64,000 bases of DNA from Halomonas sp. TA22 (lineage in GTDB: Bacteria > Pseudomonadota > Gammaproteobacteria > Pseudomonadales > Halomonadaceae), in assembly GCF_013009075.1 (NCBI RefSeq), contig NZ_CP053108.1, forward strand, positions 3,304,517 to 3,368,516, in the 5' to 3' direction. Shown here piece by piece: positions 1-7,409 of this stretch. The position numbers and the translations under genes were made by a program. Below the pieces are notes generated by a model, which worked only from the letters and a program-made list of their open reading frames with translations, had not been told where the DNA came from and did no database searches. Position 1 is the stretch's first letter, and each line of letters opens with the position of its first letter.

Positions 1-126
1 CAAGCCAATTCTGCAGCTCAACCGTGCAAGAAAAACTCGCAACAGTTCATTAGAAACTGTCGTGGATTGTACCTTTCCCTGCCCCGCGGGAGATGCAATT
101 GTTCAGTCACGTCATAAGTCCCCCTT

Positions 127-156
127 GAAAACCTCGACGCGGTCTGTCGGGTTTTC
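127..156 (+). promoter_or_regulatory. Leader hairpin upstream of MFS gene
   Basis: An inverted repeat pairs GAAAACC (127-133) with GGTTTTC (150-156), and inside it CGAC (135-138) with GTCG (146-149), leaving a seven-base loop. It sits about 20 bases before the transporter start codon. No T-run follows, so it does not look like an intrinsic terminator. It could be a leader structure or an operator. The rest of 1-176 shows no gene that I can support. Confidence 0.3.
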
Positions 157-176
157 AATACGTTCAGAGTCTCGCC

Positions 177-1325
177 ATGTCCCGAATCAACGCCATCCGC
201 CTTGCCTTCGCGCTATGCACGATCACCACGGCTGTCAATCTACAGGCACCGCTCTACGATGCCCTGGCCGCACGCGACGGCGTCGGGGTGGGCGCCACGA
301 GCGTGGCATTCGCCTGCTACGTGGCCGGCATTGTGCCGGTACTGCTGGGGCTCAATGGCGTTGCCGAGCGGGTGGGGCGCAAGCCGTTGATCATTGCAGC
401 GCTGCTGCTGGCCGTGTGCGCCACGGCACTTACGCTCATCGCACCGGGGCTGGCCACGCTGGGCATCGCACGCTTCATGATGGGTATCGGCACTGCACTG
501 ACATCGGCAGCAGCACCCGCCTACATGCTCACTTTCTTTAAAGGAGAGGATAAACGCGTACCGGCTTACTGGGTGACCGCCAGCACGGCATTAGGCTTCG
601 GTCTTGGCGCGGCCGTCACCAGCCTGTTCGTGCTGCATACGCCGAGCCTGACCCCGCCCAGTCTATGGCTCTATCTGGGCGCCGCCATACTGGCGCTGCT
701 GTTGATGCTCACCCTGCAGGATGACTTGCCGCGCAAGGCCAGTACGCCAATGCTGCGCTGGCCCACCTATCCGCCAGGGGCGTTCGGCTATGGGCTTGCC
801 ATTCTGCTGGCCTGGGCAACCGTGGGGCTGGTCATCGCAATCCTACCCTCGGCGCTGGCCCGGCATGGCCTGTCGGGCTGGGCCGGCTTCGCGACCTTCG
901 GTATCTGCAGCTGCGGCGTACTGTTCCAGCCCTGGGCACGACAACTGGCGCCACGCCTGGCAACCCAGGTCGGGCTTGTCATTCTGCCGCTGGCCTATGG
1001 AGTGATCGCCTGGGGATCGCTGCAGGGCTACCTGCTTGCTGTGCTCCTCGGCACACTGGGCGCCAGCAGCGCTTGCTATGGCTTCGTATACCTGGGCGGG
1101 CTGAGCGGCATCCTCGAGGCGTCAGGCGAGCACCCCTCCCGCGCGACAGCGGGGTACTTCCTGATGGCCTATCTCGGCTTCGGCCTGCCTGTCATCGTCA
1201 CGGGGATATTGGTCGATGCCTTGGGGCATGGCGTGGCGCTGACGCTTTTCGGCCTGACACTGCTCGCCGGGGCCGGCATCACCCTCGGCCTCCTCCACCG
1301 TGGTCAGCGCTTGGCCGAAGGGTGA
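177..1325 (+). CDS. MFS transporter, 12-TM type
   Basis: A 382-residue inner-membrane protein built almost entirely of hydrophobic helices, the usual size and make-up of a major facilitator superfamily permease. The loop after TM2 carries the family's motif A (GVAERVGRKP, about residues 61-70), which supports the assignment and fixes the topology. The start ATG follows closely on a leader hairpin. The substrate cannot be read from the sequence; drug or metabolite efflux is common for short MFS proteins of this kind, but that is inference. The gene stands alone: the neighbour downstream is a convergent membrane-protein gene ending about 25 bases away. Confidence 0.85.
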   Translation: MSRINAIRLAFALCTITTAVNLQAPLYDALAARDGVGVGATSVAFACYVAGIVPVLLGLNGVAERVGRKPLIIAALLLAVCATALTLIAPGLATLGIARFMMGIGTALTSAAAPAYMLTFFKGEDKRVPAYWVTASTALGFGLGAAVTSLFVLHTPSLTPPSLWLYLGAAILALLLMLTLQDDLPRKASTPMLRWPTYPPGAFGYGLAILLAWATVGLVIAILPSALARHGLSGWAGFATFGICSCGVLFQPWARQLAPRLATQVGLVILPLAYGVIAWGSLQGYLLAVLLGTLGASSACYGFVYLGGLSGILEASGEHPSRATAGYFLMAYLGFGLPVIVTGILVDALGHGVALTLFGLTLLAGAGITLGLLHRGQRLAEG

Positions 1326-1348
1326 GCCGGTGCGAGAACTTCAACCGG

Positions 1349-1940
1349 TCAGACCGTTACTTCGTACCACACCCACAGCCCGAACAGCACCAAACCCAGT
1401 ATGCCAATGGTGCGGGCATGGCGTTTCCACAACCGCAGGGCGGCATCTCCCATCAGGGCCACCAGCACGGCAAGCCCGAAGTAGCGAATGCCGCGCCCCA
1501 GCATGGCCGCCAGTAGAAAGAGCGGATAGGGATAGTCGCTCGCCCCGGCCGCCAGCATGGCGATCTGAAAGGGAACCGGCACGATGCCGATGGTCAGCAC
1601 GGCCATGAACCCCTCCTCCTGAAGCTGGGCGCGAAAGGCCTCGAAGGCCTCCTGACTGCCCGAAGAAGCCAATCAGCTGATCGCCCCACTGCTCCATGAC
1701 GGAAACGCCCAGTGCATAGCCAAGCGAGGCCGCCGCCAGGTTGCCGGCCAGCGCCACGCCGGCAATCGTGCACTTGCGCTCCGGGTGGCACAGCATCCAG
1801 GGAATGAGGATGACCTCGATGGGAATAGGCACCAGCAAGGTCTCGAGCATCGAGGCCCCGAACAGCCACCACAGCGCGTGGCGGGAGTGATTCAATCGAT
1901 CGAGCCAATCCCTGGCGGAAGTGAGATGAAGGCGTGACAT
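1349..1940 (-). pseudogene. YqaA/DedA-like membrane protein, frameshifted
   Basis: The N-terminal half starts at the ATG at 1940 (MSRLHLTSARDW) and runs to about 1662. The C-terminal half continues in another frame to 1349 and ends LWVWYEVTV. Both halves are hydrophobic and together make one VTT/YqaA-type membrane protein of just under 200 residues, the usual size of this group. The break lies at a CCC run at 1659-1661 (GGG on the coding strand). Removing one base joins the halves smoothly as FFGSQEAFEAF. It is therefore either a recent inactivating insertion or a homopolymer sequencing error. Members of this family are integral membrane proteins, often poorly characterised. Confidence 0.75.
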
Positions 1941-2263
1941 GACCAATCCGCGTCCTTGCGAGTGGAAAGAGCTTGAGCATATACCACCGGGTAGGGCATG
2001 AAGCAGCGGATACGTGGCTAAATCGCCGAGGCATGGCTGTATCAAGAGGAGGGGCAATGCGTACAGAAAACAGTCCCGGCTCGCTTCTCTTGCGGCTGAA
2101 GCTGAGTGTAAGCAAAAAAACAGCTTTTGTTGAAGGTCCGCTTCTGGCCCGACAGGCGCCTCCATGCTGGCCATAGCCATCCATCCGTTTGACTCCCCCC
2201 GGTACGGTTACTAGTTTGAATCGTACCCCGATAACAGCAAGAACAACTCGATGGAGGCATGTC
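1941..2263. other. Divergent intergenic region
   Basis: These 323 bases separate the divergent yqaA-like gene and the exported hydrolase, so both promoters should lie here. The ORFs that can be drawn through it have no recognisable protein features. A TGGAGG Shine-Dalgarno at 2252-2257 serves the hydrolase. I see no RNA gene, repeat or convincing promoter hexamers. Confidence 0.4.
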
Positions 2264-3817
2264 ATGAATATCTTCCTCCGGCGGCATGGCCAGTACCGTG
2301 GTCGGTTTCTGACAGGCGCCATCCCCCTTGCCTTATTCATTGCACCTTCATTCGCTCATGCACAATCCACGGATACGGAGCCAACTCCGCGCCTGGAGTC
2401 CGCGGAGTGTGGTACCGAAGCGCTCACCGCGCTGGGCGCTGATTGCTACACCTTTCACGGACGCGAGAACTGGAACGAAACTGGCGGTAATCGGATCCAG
2501 TTGCCGGTGGCTGTGATTGAGCCGGAATCGGGGGAGACGGACGAAGTGCCGGTGTTCTTCTTCCCGGGCGGGCCAGGCTATTCTTCGCTAGACAACCGTG
2601 ATTACTTGGAACAATTGCGAAAGGATATCGGCAACCGCACGCTGGTGACGATGGATCACCGTGGCTTCATCCATGCCGAACCGGCACTGGAATGCCCCGA
2701 TTATGCGGCCGTGTCTCCCTACCACAACATCATCCACACCCCGGCGATCACCGCCTCGCTTAAGCCGATGGAACGCCTGGAGACGATTACCAGTGCTGTG
2801 GAAGCTTGCTACCAGAAGCTCACCGACGAGGACATCGATGTTGCACAGTACAACCAGTATGCCGTAGCGCGTGATGTCGACGAGATACGCCAACTGCTGG
2901 AATACGACGTCATCGACGCCTTTGGCTCCTCGACGGGGAGCGGCACAGTACTCTCCTTCATCCAGTACCACCCGGACAGCATACGCGCCGCGATCCTCGG
3001 CTGGCCCTGGTTCAACCATCTGCGCAACCGACCACCCGTCGATGAATTCTATACCGCCAAGCAAACGTTCACCGATACGCTGGCACAGTGTGTCGCCGAA
3101 GATGAGGCATGCCGTGAGATGTTGCCCAACTGGTTGCTGGCGATCGATCGGGCGCGCCGCACCCTGGACAGCAGGCCCTATGTGGCGGACGTTGAGGATG
3201 CAACCGACAATGCCGACACGCTCTACTTCGATGGGGCCGCCTTCCTCAATACACTCTATCTGATGCTACCCACAGCCTATGCGGAATTGCCGAGTCTCAT
3301 CGCCGACATCGAGGCGGGAGACTATACGCGCCTCGAGGATTTCTTCTTGATCGGAGACTACGACTCCGAGCCGGCAGCCCCCAATTACGCACTCGGCTAC
3401 TTCCTCGCTCATGTCTGCAGTGACATGGGCACTAACCGGCCCACTCAGAAAGACTCGATCGCCGCCGTGCAGCGCGAGCCAGCTATTCTGGGCTTCGAGC
3501 CTCCCTGGGTATGTGGCTGGTGGGGAGAAGACGGTGACGTGCCCAGTGAACACAATGACCCGCCGGCATCGGATACGCCGGCCCTGGCCATCCATGGCCA
3601 GCTGGATCCTTGCTGCGGGACACGCTGGAGTGAGCATGTCCGTGAGACCATGCCCAACCTGCAATTTGTCGAGTATCAGGGGTTGGGTCACAACCCTGTC
3701 AACGAGTGTCGCTCGACCATGATCGGTGCCTTTCTCGACGACCCATACGAGCCCGTAGATGATAGTTGCAAGAATGAAGTGGCACTGGAACCCTGGGTGA
3801 TCGATCCACCACAATAG
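2264..3817 (+). CDS. Exported alpha/beta hydrolase, TAP-like (S33 type)
   Basis: A 517-residue serine hydrolase with a signal peptide ending near AHA-Q (residue 33). The oxyanion region PGGPGY (101-106) and the DHRGF stretch (131-135) are typical of proline iminopeptidase/tripeptidyl aminopeptidase relatives. The nucleophile elbow is GSSTG with Ser223. Towards the C-terminus an LAIHGQLDP segment supplies the acid and GLGHN the histidine, as in the TAP-like C-terminal domain. Numerous cysteines suggest disulfides in the periplasm or medium. The ATG at 2264 is preferred over the upstream in-frame ATG at 2189 because it has a good RBS and starts a clean signal peptide. The exact substrate is unknown; peptidase or esterase activity is likely. 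Confidence 0.8.
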   Translation: MNIFLRRHGQYRGRFLTGAIPLALFIAPSFAHAQSTDTEPTPRLESAECGTEALTALGADCYTFHGRENWNETGGNRIQLPVAVIEPESGETDEVPVFFFPGGPGYSSLDNRDYLEQLRKDIGNRTLVTMDHRGFIHAEPALECPDYAAVSPYHNIIHTPAITASLKPMERLETITSAVEACYQKLTDEDIDVAQYNQYAVARDVDEIRQLLEYDVIDAFGSSTGSGTVLSFIQYHPDSIRAAILGWPWFNHLRNRPPVDEFYTAKQTFTDTLAQCVAEDEACREMLPNWLLAIDRARRTLDSRPYVADVEDATDNADTLYFDGAAFLNTLYLMLPTAYAELPSLIADIEAGDYTRLEDFFLIGDYDSEPAAPNYALGYFLAHVCSDMGTNRPTQKDSIAAVQREPAILGFEPPWVCGWWGEDGDVPSEHNDPPASDTPALAIHGQLDPCCGTRWSEHVRETMPNLQFVEYQGLGHNPVNECRSTMIGAFLDDPYEPVDDSCKNEVALEPWVIDPPQ

Positions 3818-3963
3818 CGGAGCCCGAGTGGCTTTAGCTGAAGATCAGGCGAGAGGGAGCGAGCCGATGAAGCTGTGTGCAGTACGCCTCGGTAAAGGGC
3901 AAGCTACTTCTACTCGGCACATTTAAATGGTGAGAGAACTACTAAGCATTTCAAGCCGCAACG

Positions 3964-4164
3964 GTGCGTCATCTTGAAGGGATTTTCATCGGCGTGCTAC
4001 ACGCTGGTTGCGGCTACCTTGCAGTGTTCTTTGGACAACAGAACATGCAGGCACCACTGAAGGCAGAGGAAAAGATATTCACGCGACTCCTTGAGTTGAG
4101 CACAAAACCATCATCCGCGTTTTCCTCCGCTTCATCGCAAACCTCTGACGACGTGAGCGAGTAA
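3964..4164 (+). CDS. Possible small cassette protein
   Basis: A 66-residue ORF with a GTG start and a Ser/Thr-rich acidic tail. I recognise no family. Its only support is position: the stop at 4162-4164 lies ten bases before the attC site at 4174, which is where a cassette gene normally ends. No attC or GTTRRRY core could be found on its left, so the cassette boundary is unclear. The rest of 3818-4173 shows nothing else I can name. Confidence 0.3.
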   Translation: MRHLEGIFIGVLHAGCGYLAVFFGQQNMQAPLKAEEKIFTRLLELSTKPSSAFSSASSQTSDDVSE

Positions 4165-4173
4165 TGAAATTCT

Positions 4174-4241
4174 GCCTAACCAATCATTCCACCGGACCTG
4201 CGCGAAAAGCCGCGCAGGTCCGGTGAATTCAGACGTTAGGG
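4174..4241 (+). repeat. attC recombination site 1 (integron)
   Basis: The left core GCCTAAC (4174-4180, fits RYYYAAC) and right core GTTAGGG (4235-4241, one mismatch to GTTRRRY) are near-complementary and flank an imperfect palindrome. The central stem is a perfect 14-bp inverted repeat (4191-4204 with 4211-4224) around a six-base loop. Unpaired spacers lie between the stem and the cores, as in known attC sites. It closes the cassette to its left and abuts the aadA-like cassette, whose ATG is 22 bases downstream. Confidence 0.85.
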
Positions 4242-4263
4242 CGAGAGGGGACTCCCGGACAAT

Positions 4264-5043
4264 ATGGCAAACACAGAGATTCCATATGAAGCAAGGCAGG
4301 CACAGTCAGTCGTTGAAAGTGTGCTTGGTGAGTCGATCGTCGGTATTTATCTTTTCGGCTCTGCTGTCGTTGGTGGTTTAAAGCGTGACAGCGACGTAGA
4401 TGTCTTGGTCGTAGTCACTAACCCGCCTACCTTTTTGCAAAGGAAGGCCCTGGTTGCCCAGTTGATGAGCGTATCCGGAGCGATTGGGAATCCACAAGCC
4501 ATCAGACCGGTAGAGCTGACGGTGATAACGGTTTCTGATGTTGTTCCCTGGCAATTTCCGCCTCGGGCTGAGTTTGTATACGGTGAGTGGTTACGAGAGC
4601 AATTCGAGGCCGGAAGCGTCCCGGCACCAGTCCATGATCCTGATCTTGCAATTGTTCTGAAAAAGGTGATCGATAACAGCCTCCTGTTGTATGGAAAAAA
4701 TGCTGCTGAGGTTTTCGAGTCGGTGCCAATGGCTGATATCCGAAGGGCAATTCTTGATTCTTTGCCCAATCTCCTGGCGGAGGCAGCAGGTGATGAACGC
4801 AATGTGATTTTGACCTTGTCAAGGATGTGGCTGACCGCTGCTACTGGTGAGATTGCTCCAAAAGATGCTGCGGCGGAGTGGGCTGAGAAGCAAGCGCCTC
4901 CTAACCACGCGGCGTTATTGAAATACGCTCGTGAAGGCTATCTCGAAAAGATCGAAGACCGATGGGAAGGGAAGAAAAAGGAGGGGTTCGAGGCGCTTGT
5001 TTCTTATATGGAAAAATCAATTGAGGCGTGCCTTGATGTTTAG
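4264..5043 (+). CDS. AadA-like aminoglycoside adenylyltransferase (cassette gene)
   Basis: 259 residues, close to the length of AadA/ANT(3'')-Ia. The nucleotidyltransferase signature LFGSAVVGGLKRDSDVDVLV (about residues 29-48) carries the two metal-binding aspartates. Further AadA-like blocks follow in the right order: VPWQFPPRAEFVYGEW, a DLAIVLKK stretch, DERNVILTLSRMW and TGEIAPKDAAAEWA. These fit the N-terminal transferase domain plus the C-terminal helical domain that binds streptomycin or spectinomycin. It should transfer AMP to an aminoglycoside hydroxyl, but drug specificity is not provable here. The gene lies exactly between attC1 and attC2, so it is an integron cassette, presumably transcribed from an external promoter. 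The RBS is weak. Confidence 0.85.
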   Translation: MANTEIPYEARQAQSVVESVLGESIVGIYLFGSAVVGGLKRDSDVDVLVVVTNPPTFLQRKALVAQLMSVSGAIGNPQAIRPVELTVITVSDVVPWQFPPRAEFVYGEWLREQFEAGSVPAPVHDPDLAIVLKKVIDNSLLLYGKNAAEVFESVPMADIRRAILDSLPNLLAEAAGDERNVILTLSRMWLTAATGEIAPKDAAAEWAEKQAPPNHAALLKYAREGYLEKIEDRWEGKKKEGFEALVSYMEKSIEACLDV

Positions 5044-5055
5044 CAGTGAGAAACG

Positions 5056-5127
5056 CCCTAACAAGTTGCTGCACGCGGAAAAATTACTCGCTGCACTCAC
5101 AATTTTCCGGTGAGCAAGGCGTTAGCT
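5056..5127 (+). repeat. attC recombination site 2 (integron)
   Basis: It begins with CCCTAAC (5056-5062) and ends with GTTAGCT (5121-5127). Between them TTGCT (5066-5070) pairs with AGCAA (5113-5117), and a GGAAAAATT/AATTTTCC stem contains an extra unpaired A, like the extrahelical base that orients attC recombination. It starts 12 bases after the stop of the aadA-like gene. Most of its length matches attC3 at 9448, so the two sites share a lineage. Confidence 0.85.
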
Positions 5128-5144
5128 AGTTGGCAGACAAGGAC

Positions 5145-5378
5145 ATGAATAGTGGCAGAAAAGTATACTTTGATCACATCAACGAGAAGACTGACAGCTA
5201 CTTACTCGAATATCCCCCGCCCGTTGGTTCAGTCCCCTTTGCCTCTCTCGCCGTGACATATATTGCCGACGTCACAAGTGAGAGGGTGGCCACAGACTTG
5301 GAAAATCTAACCAAGGAGTGTATCGCTCGCTATCCAGTGCCTGTCTGTCGCTGTGCCTGTGACTATTGCGATGATTGA
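5145..5378 (+). CDS. Small cassette protein with Cys-rich tail
   Basis: A 77-residue protein from the ATG at 5145; an upstream in-frame TTG at 5130 is also possible. I recognise no family. The chain is hydrophilic and ends in a short cysteine cluster (CRCACDYCDD). It begins 18 bases after attC2, so it is the first gene of the next cassette. It overlaps the next ORF by eight bases in a different frame. An alternative reading is that the two are one gene split by a frameshift near 5340. In that case the cysteine tail is an artefact and the real protein continues into the hydrophobic segment of the next ORF. Confidence 0.5.
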   Translation: MNSGRKVYFDHINEKTDSYLLEYPPPVGSVPFASLAVTYIADVTSERVATDLENLTKECIARYPVPVCRCACDYCDD

Positions 5379-5643
5379 GTTCTTTAGTCCCGTATGGCTA
5401 TCGGTAATTGCTCTGGCTTATAGTTTTTGGAAAGCCTATCAGCAGTGGTTGAAATTGACAGGCAGGAAGGAAATATCAGATAGAGAAATCGAAAAGGAAG
5501 AGGACTCTCGTTTGAAAGAGCACCACCACTATCACTGCAAGTTGAATCCGGATGGTTTTTTGAAACTGGAAACCGATAACTTCAGTAAAATGGAAGAAGA
5601 GCAAATACAGCAGAAATATGACTCAATCTCCACCAGCAATTAA
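5371..5643 (+). CDS. Small single-TM cassette protein
   Basis: 90 residues starting at the ATG at 5371, overlapping the previous ORF by eight bases. One strong N-terminal membrane helix (about residues 3-25) is followed by a charged, probably cytoplasmic region rich in Lys and Glu with an HHHYH stretch around residue 50. I recognise no family. Small membrane proteins of unknown function are common in integron cassettes. No attC could be found after the stop, so the right end of this cassette has been lost or the junction was rearranged. See the preceding entry for the possible frameshift fusion. Confidence 0.5.
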   Translation: MIEFFSPVWLSVIALAYSFWKAYQQWLKLTGRKEISDREIEKEEDSRLKEHHHYHCKLNPDGFLKLETDNFSKMEEEQIQQKYDSISTSN

Positions 5644-5738
5644 TTAGTGCAGGGTGTCGGACAGGTACTCCGTTCGCTCTTGGCCGGGAGCTGATAGTCA
5701 AAAGTGCGCCATAAACTCGTCCGCCCAGAGTTCCTCTA

Positions 5739-6641
5739 TTACGTAAGGCCCCAGAAATGCGCTATGTGGCGGGTCGATGAAATGCCAACTTCCAGCATAT
5801 ACTTGCCTTCTTCCCCGAGGCCCTTGTCCCCCCCGGCCATGATCGGCGTGCCGTGGCCCATTCCCTTGATGATGTATTCTTCGATCACCTCCTGCCCGTC
5901 CGCGTTGCACCAGACCTGTCGGGGAAAACCGTCGACCTTCTCTACTCGTGTCGGTGGTCCTTCGACCTTGTGGATCTTCTGCCACTGCCGGACGATGGAA
6001 TCGGCGTTGGAATTGTCGACGGTCGAGTCGCTGTCGCCATGCCAGACCGAGATCGTTGGCCAAGGGCCGTCGAATGTCGAGGCTCCGCGCACAAGCGCGT
6101 CGAGCTCGCGATCCGACGGGCCGCCATACCCCTTCATGCGAGCCATCGCCTGCATCAGGGTGTGGGCGCTACGGTAGGGTAGTCCGGCGATGATCGCGCC
6201 TCCCGCGAACACCTCCGGATAGGTCGCCAGCATCACAGATGCCATAGCACCACCCGAGGACATCCCCGTGATGAAGACGCGCGATGGGTCGATGGCGTGA
6301 TCATCAACGACCTGCTTGATCATATGACGAATAGATAGCGGTTCGCCGCCGCCGCGGCGGGTGTCGCCAGACTTGAACCAGTTGAAGCTGCTAAGTGGGT
6401 TGTTGGTTTTTCTTTGCTCCGGATACAGAAGCGCTATCCCGCATTCGTCGGCGAGAGCAGACCAGCCTGATCCGCGATTATAGCTCTCCGCCGATTGGAT
6501 GCTGCCGTGTAGCACGACGACGAGCGGTCCGTTCTTTGGAAAATTCTTCGGGATATAGGTGTCCGCGTGCAACGATCCGGGGTCAGTTCCGAATTTTTTC
6601 AAGACGGTCAGACGATCGTGGCTCTCTGAAGAAGTCGGCAT
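5739..6641 (-). CDS. PHB depolymerase-family esterase
   Basis: A 300-residue alpha/beta hydrolase of the PHB depolymerase/feruloyl-esterase type. Visible parts are HGSIQ (45-49, in place of the common HGCTQ), the nucleophile elbow GMSSG with Ser128, an aspartate in WHGDSD (203 or 205) and the histidine in GMGHGTP (263). The typical ending GISSTRHIAHFWGL shows that the C-terminus is intact. There is no signal peptide, so it may act inside the cell, perhaps on polyhydroxybutyrate or short esters. The ATG has a good GGAGG site. It lies inside the integron island on the strand opposite to the cassettes and without an attC, so it is probably not a normal cassette. Confidence 0.8.
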   Translation of the reverse strand: MPTSSESHDRLTVLKKFGTDPGSLHADTYIPKNFPKNGPLVVVLHGSIQSAESYNRGSGWSALADECGIALLYPEQRKTNNPLSSFNWFKSGDTRRGGGEPLSIRHMIKQVVDDHAIDPSRVFITGMSSGGAMASVMLATYPEVFAGGAIIAGLPYRSAHTLMQAMARMKGYGGPSDRELDALVRGASTFDGPWPTISVWHGDSDSTVDNSNADSIVRQWQKIHKVEGPPTRVEKVDGFPRQVWCNADGQEVIEEYIIKGMGHGTPIMAGGDKGLGEEGKYMLEVGISSTRHIAHFWGLT

Positions 6642-7409
6642 ATAGCCTCCTTACCTTTAGTAGGGCGCATGATGCTGTCCGCAGCGAAAGTCAGCACAGC
6701 GGACTGAAGTGGGCAGTCGGGGCCGTTGGCCTCCTTGCCAGTCTAGTATGGCGGAACTTTTGCGAAGCCGCCGCGCTGCGTGAACGCTGGCGGCTTCCCC
6801 TCACGCCAATAAAAGTGCTGCGCGCTACGCCAAGCGCCCCATTCGCGACGAGAGTGCATACCAGAAGAAGCTCGCCATCACCCCAGTACCTGCGCCCGGA
6901 TAGCAGCGTGCTGGAGTTCGGCTGCGGTACGGGGAGTACGGCGATACTCCCTGCACCCCATGTCAGGGAGATATCGCCGCGATCGAAGCAGCGGTTCGTG
7001 GTTAGAAGCCGGTGGTCTAGCAACACCATGCAGCGACGGCGCTGCGTCCGCCTTCAGTTCGTTCCTGTCCTGGCATAAGACGGTCAAATACCGGGCCCGC
7101 GCCGCTGCGCTTTCTGTTCACCTTTGCTGAAAACCGGCCCACGTAAGAGACTGCTTACATGGCGTAAGCATTTGCCCTCATCGACACGACCAAGGTCAAA
7201 AATGGAGTATCAATGCGAACCTGCATCGTACTTTTCCTCAAGATGCGGTTACGCATGCCGATGGTTCATTTAGTTAGCTGCATGTAATCACATGTCTCTA
7301 AGCAGGTTCTCATCCCGATGGAGGCATGTCGGCGGCCTATGACCGCCATGGAGGGGGCTGGTGACCGGCATCCCCTGGCGGTAGCGTGCCCGAATGTCTC
7401 GATATTTCC
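6642..7409. other. Decayed stretch between esterase and intI remnant
   Basis: These 768 bases contain no intact gene I can defend. The only recognisable content is the methyltransferase fragment at 6808-6973. The sequence on either side of that fragment, and the part adjoining the broken 3' end of intI, show no transposase, inverted-repeat pair or attC that I could recognise. The region reads as scar sequence left by insertions and deletions. Confidence 0.5.
6808..6973 (+). pseudogene. SAM-dependent methyltransferase fragment
   Basis: Two adjoining frames together read like the start of a class I methyltransferase. The first gives SAARYAKRPIRDESAYQKKL (up to about 6880). The second gives QYLRPDSSVLEFGCGTGS and then HVREI, where EFGCGTGS is the SAM-binding motif I. 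The frames meet at a CCCC run at 6881-6884, and removing one C restores continuity. After about 6973 the similarity ends. The start and more than half of the protein are missing, so this is a remnant. Confidence 0.6.

Noticed and set aside
1973-2176. 67-codon ORF in the divergent gap before the hydrolase
   Set aside because: No RBS, family or domain; it lies across the expected promoters.
4174-4241. Reading the perfect 14-bp inverted repeat as a transcription terminator
   Set aside because: No U-run follows, and the flanking GCCTAAC and GTTAGGG cores with spacers identify it as attC.
5698-6063. Minus-strand frame overlapping the end of the esterase, suggesting a frameshifted C-terminus
   Set aside because: The esterase already ends in the family-typical GISSTRHIAHFWGL, so no frameshift is needed.
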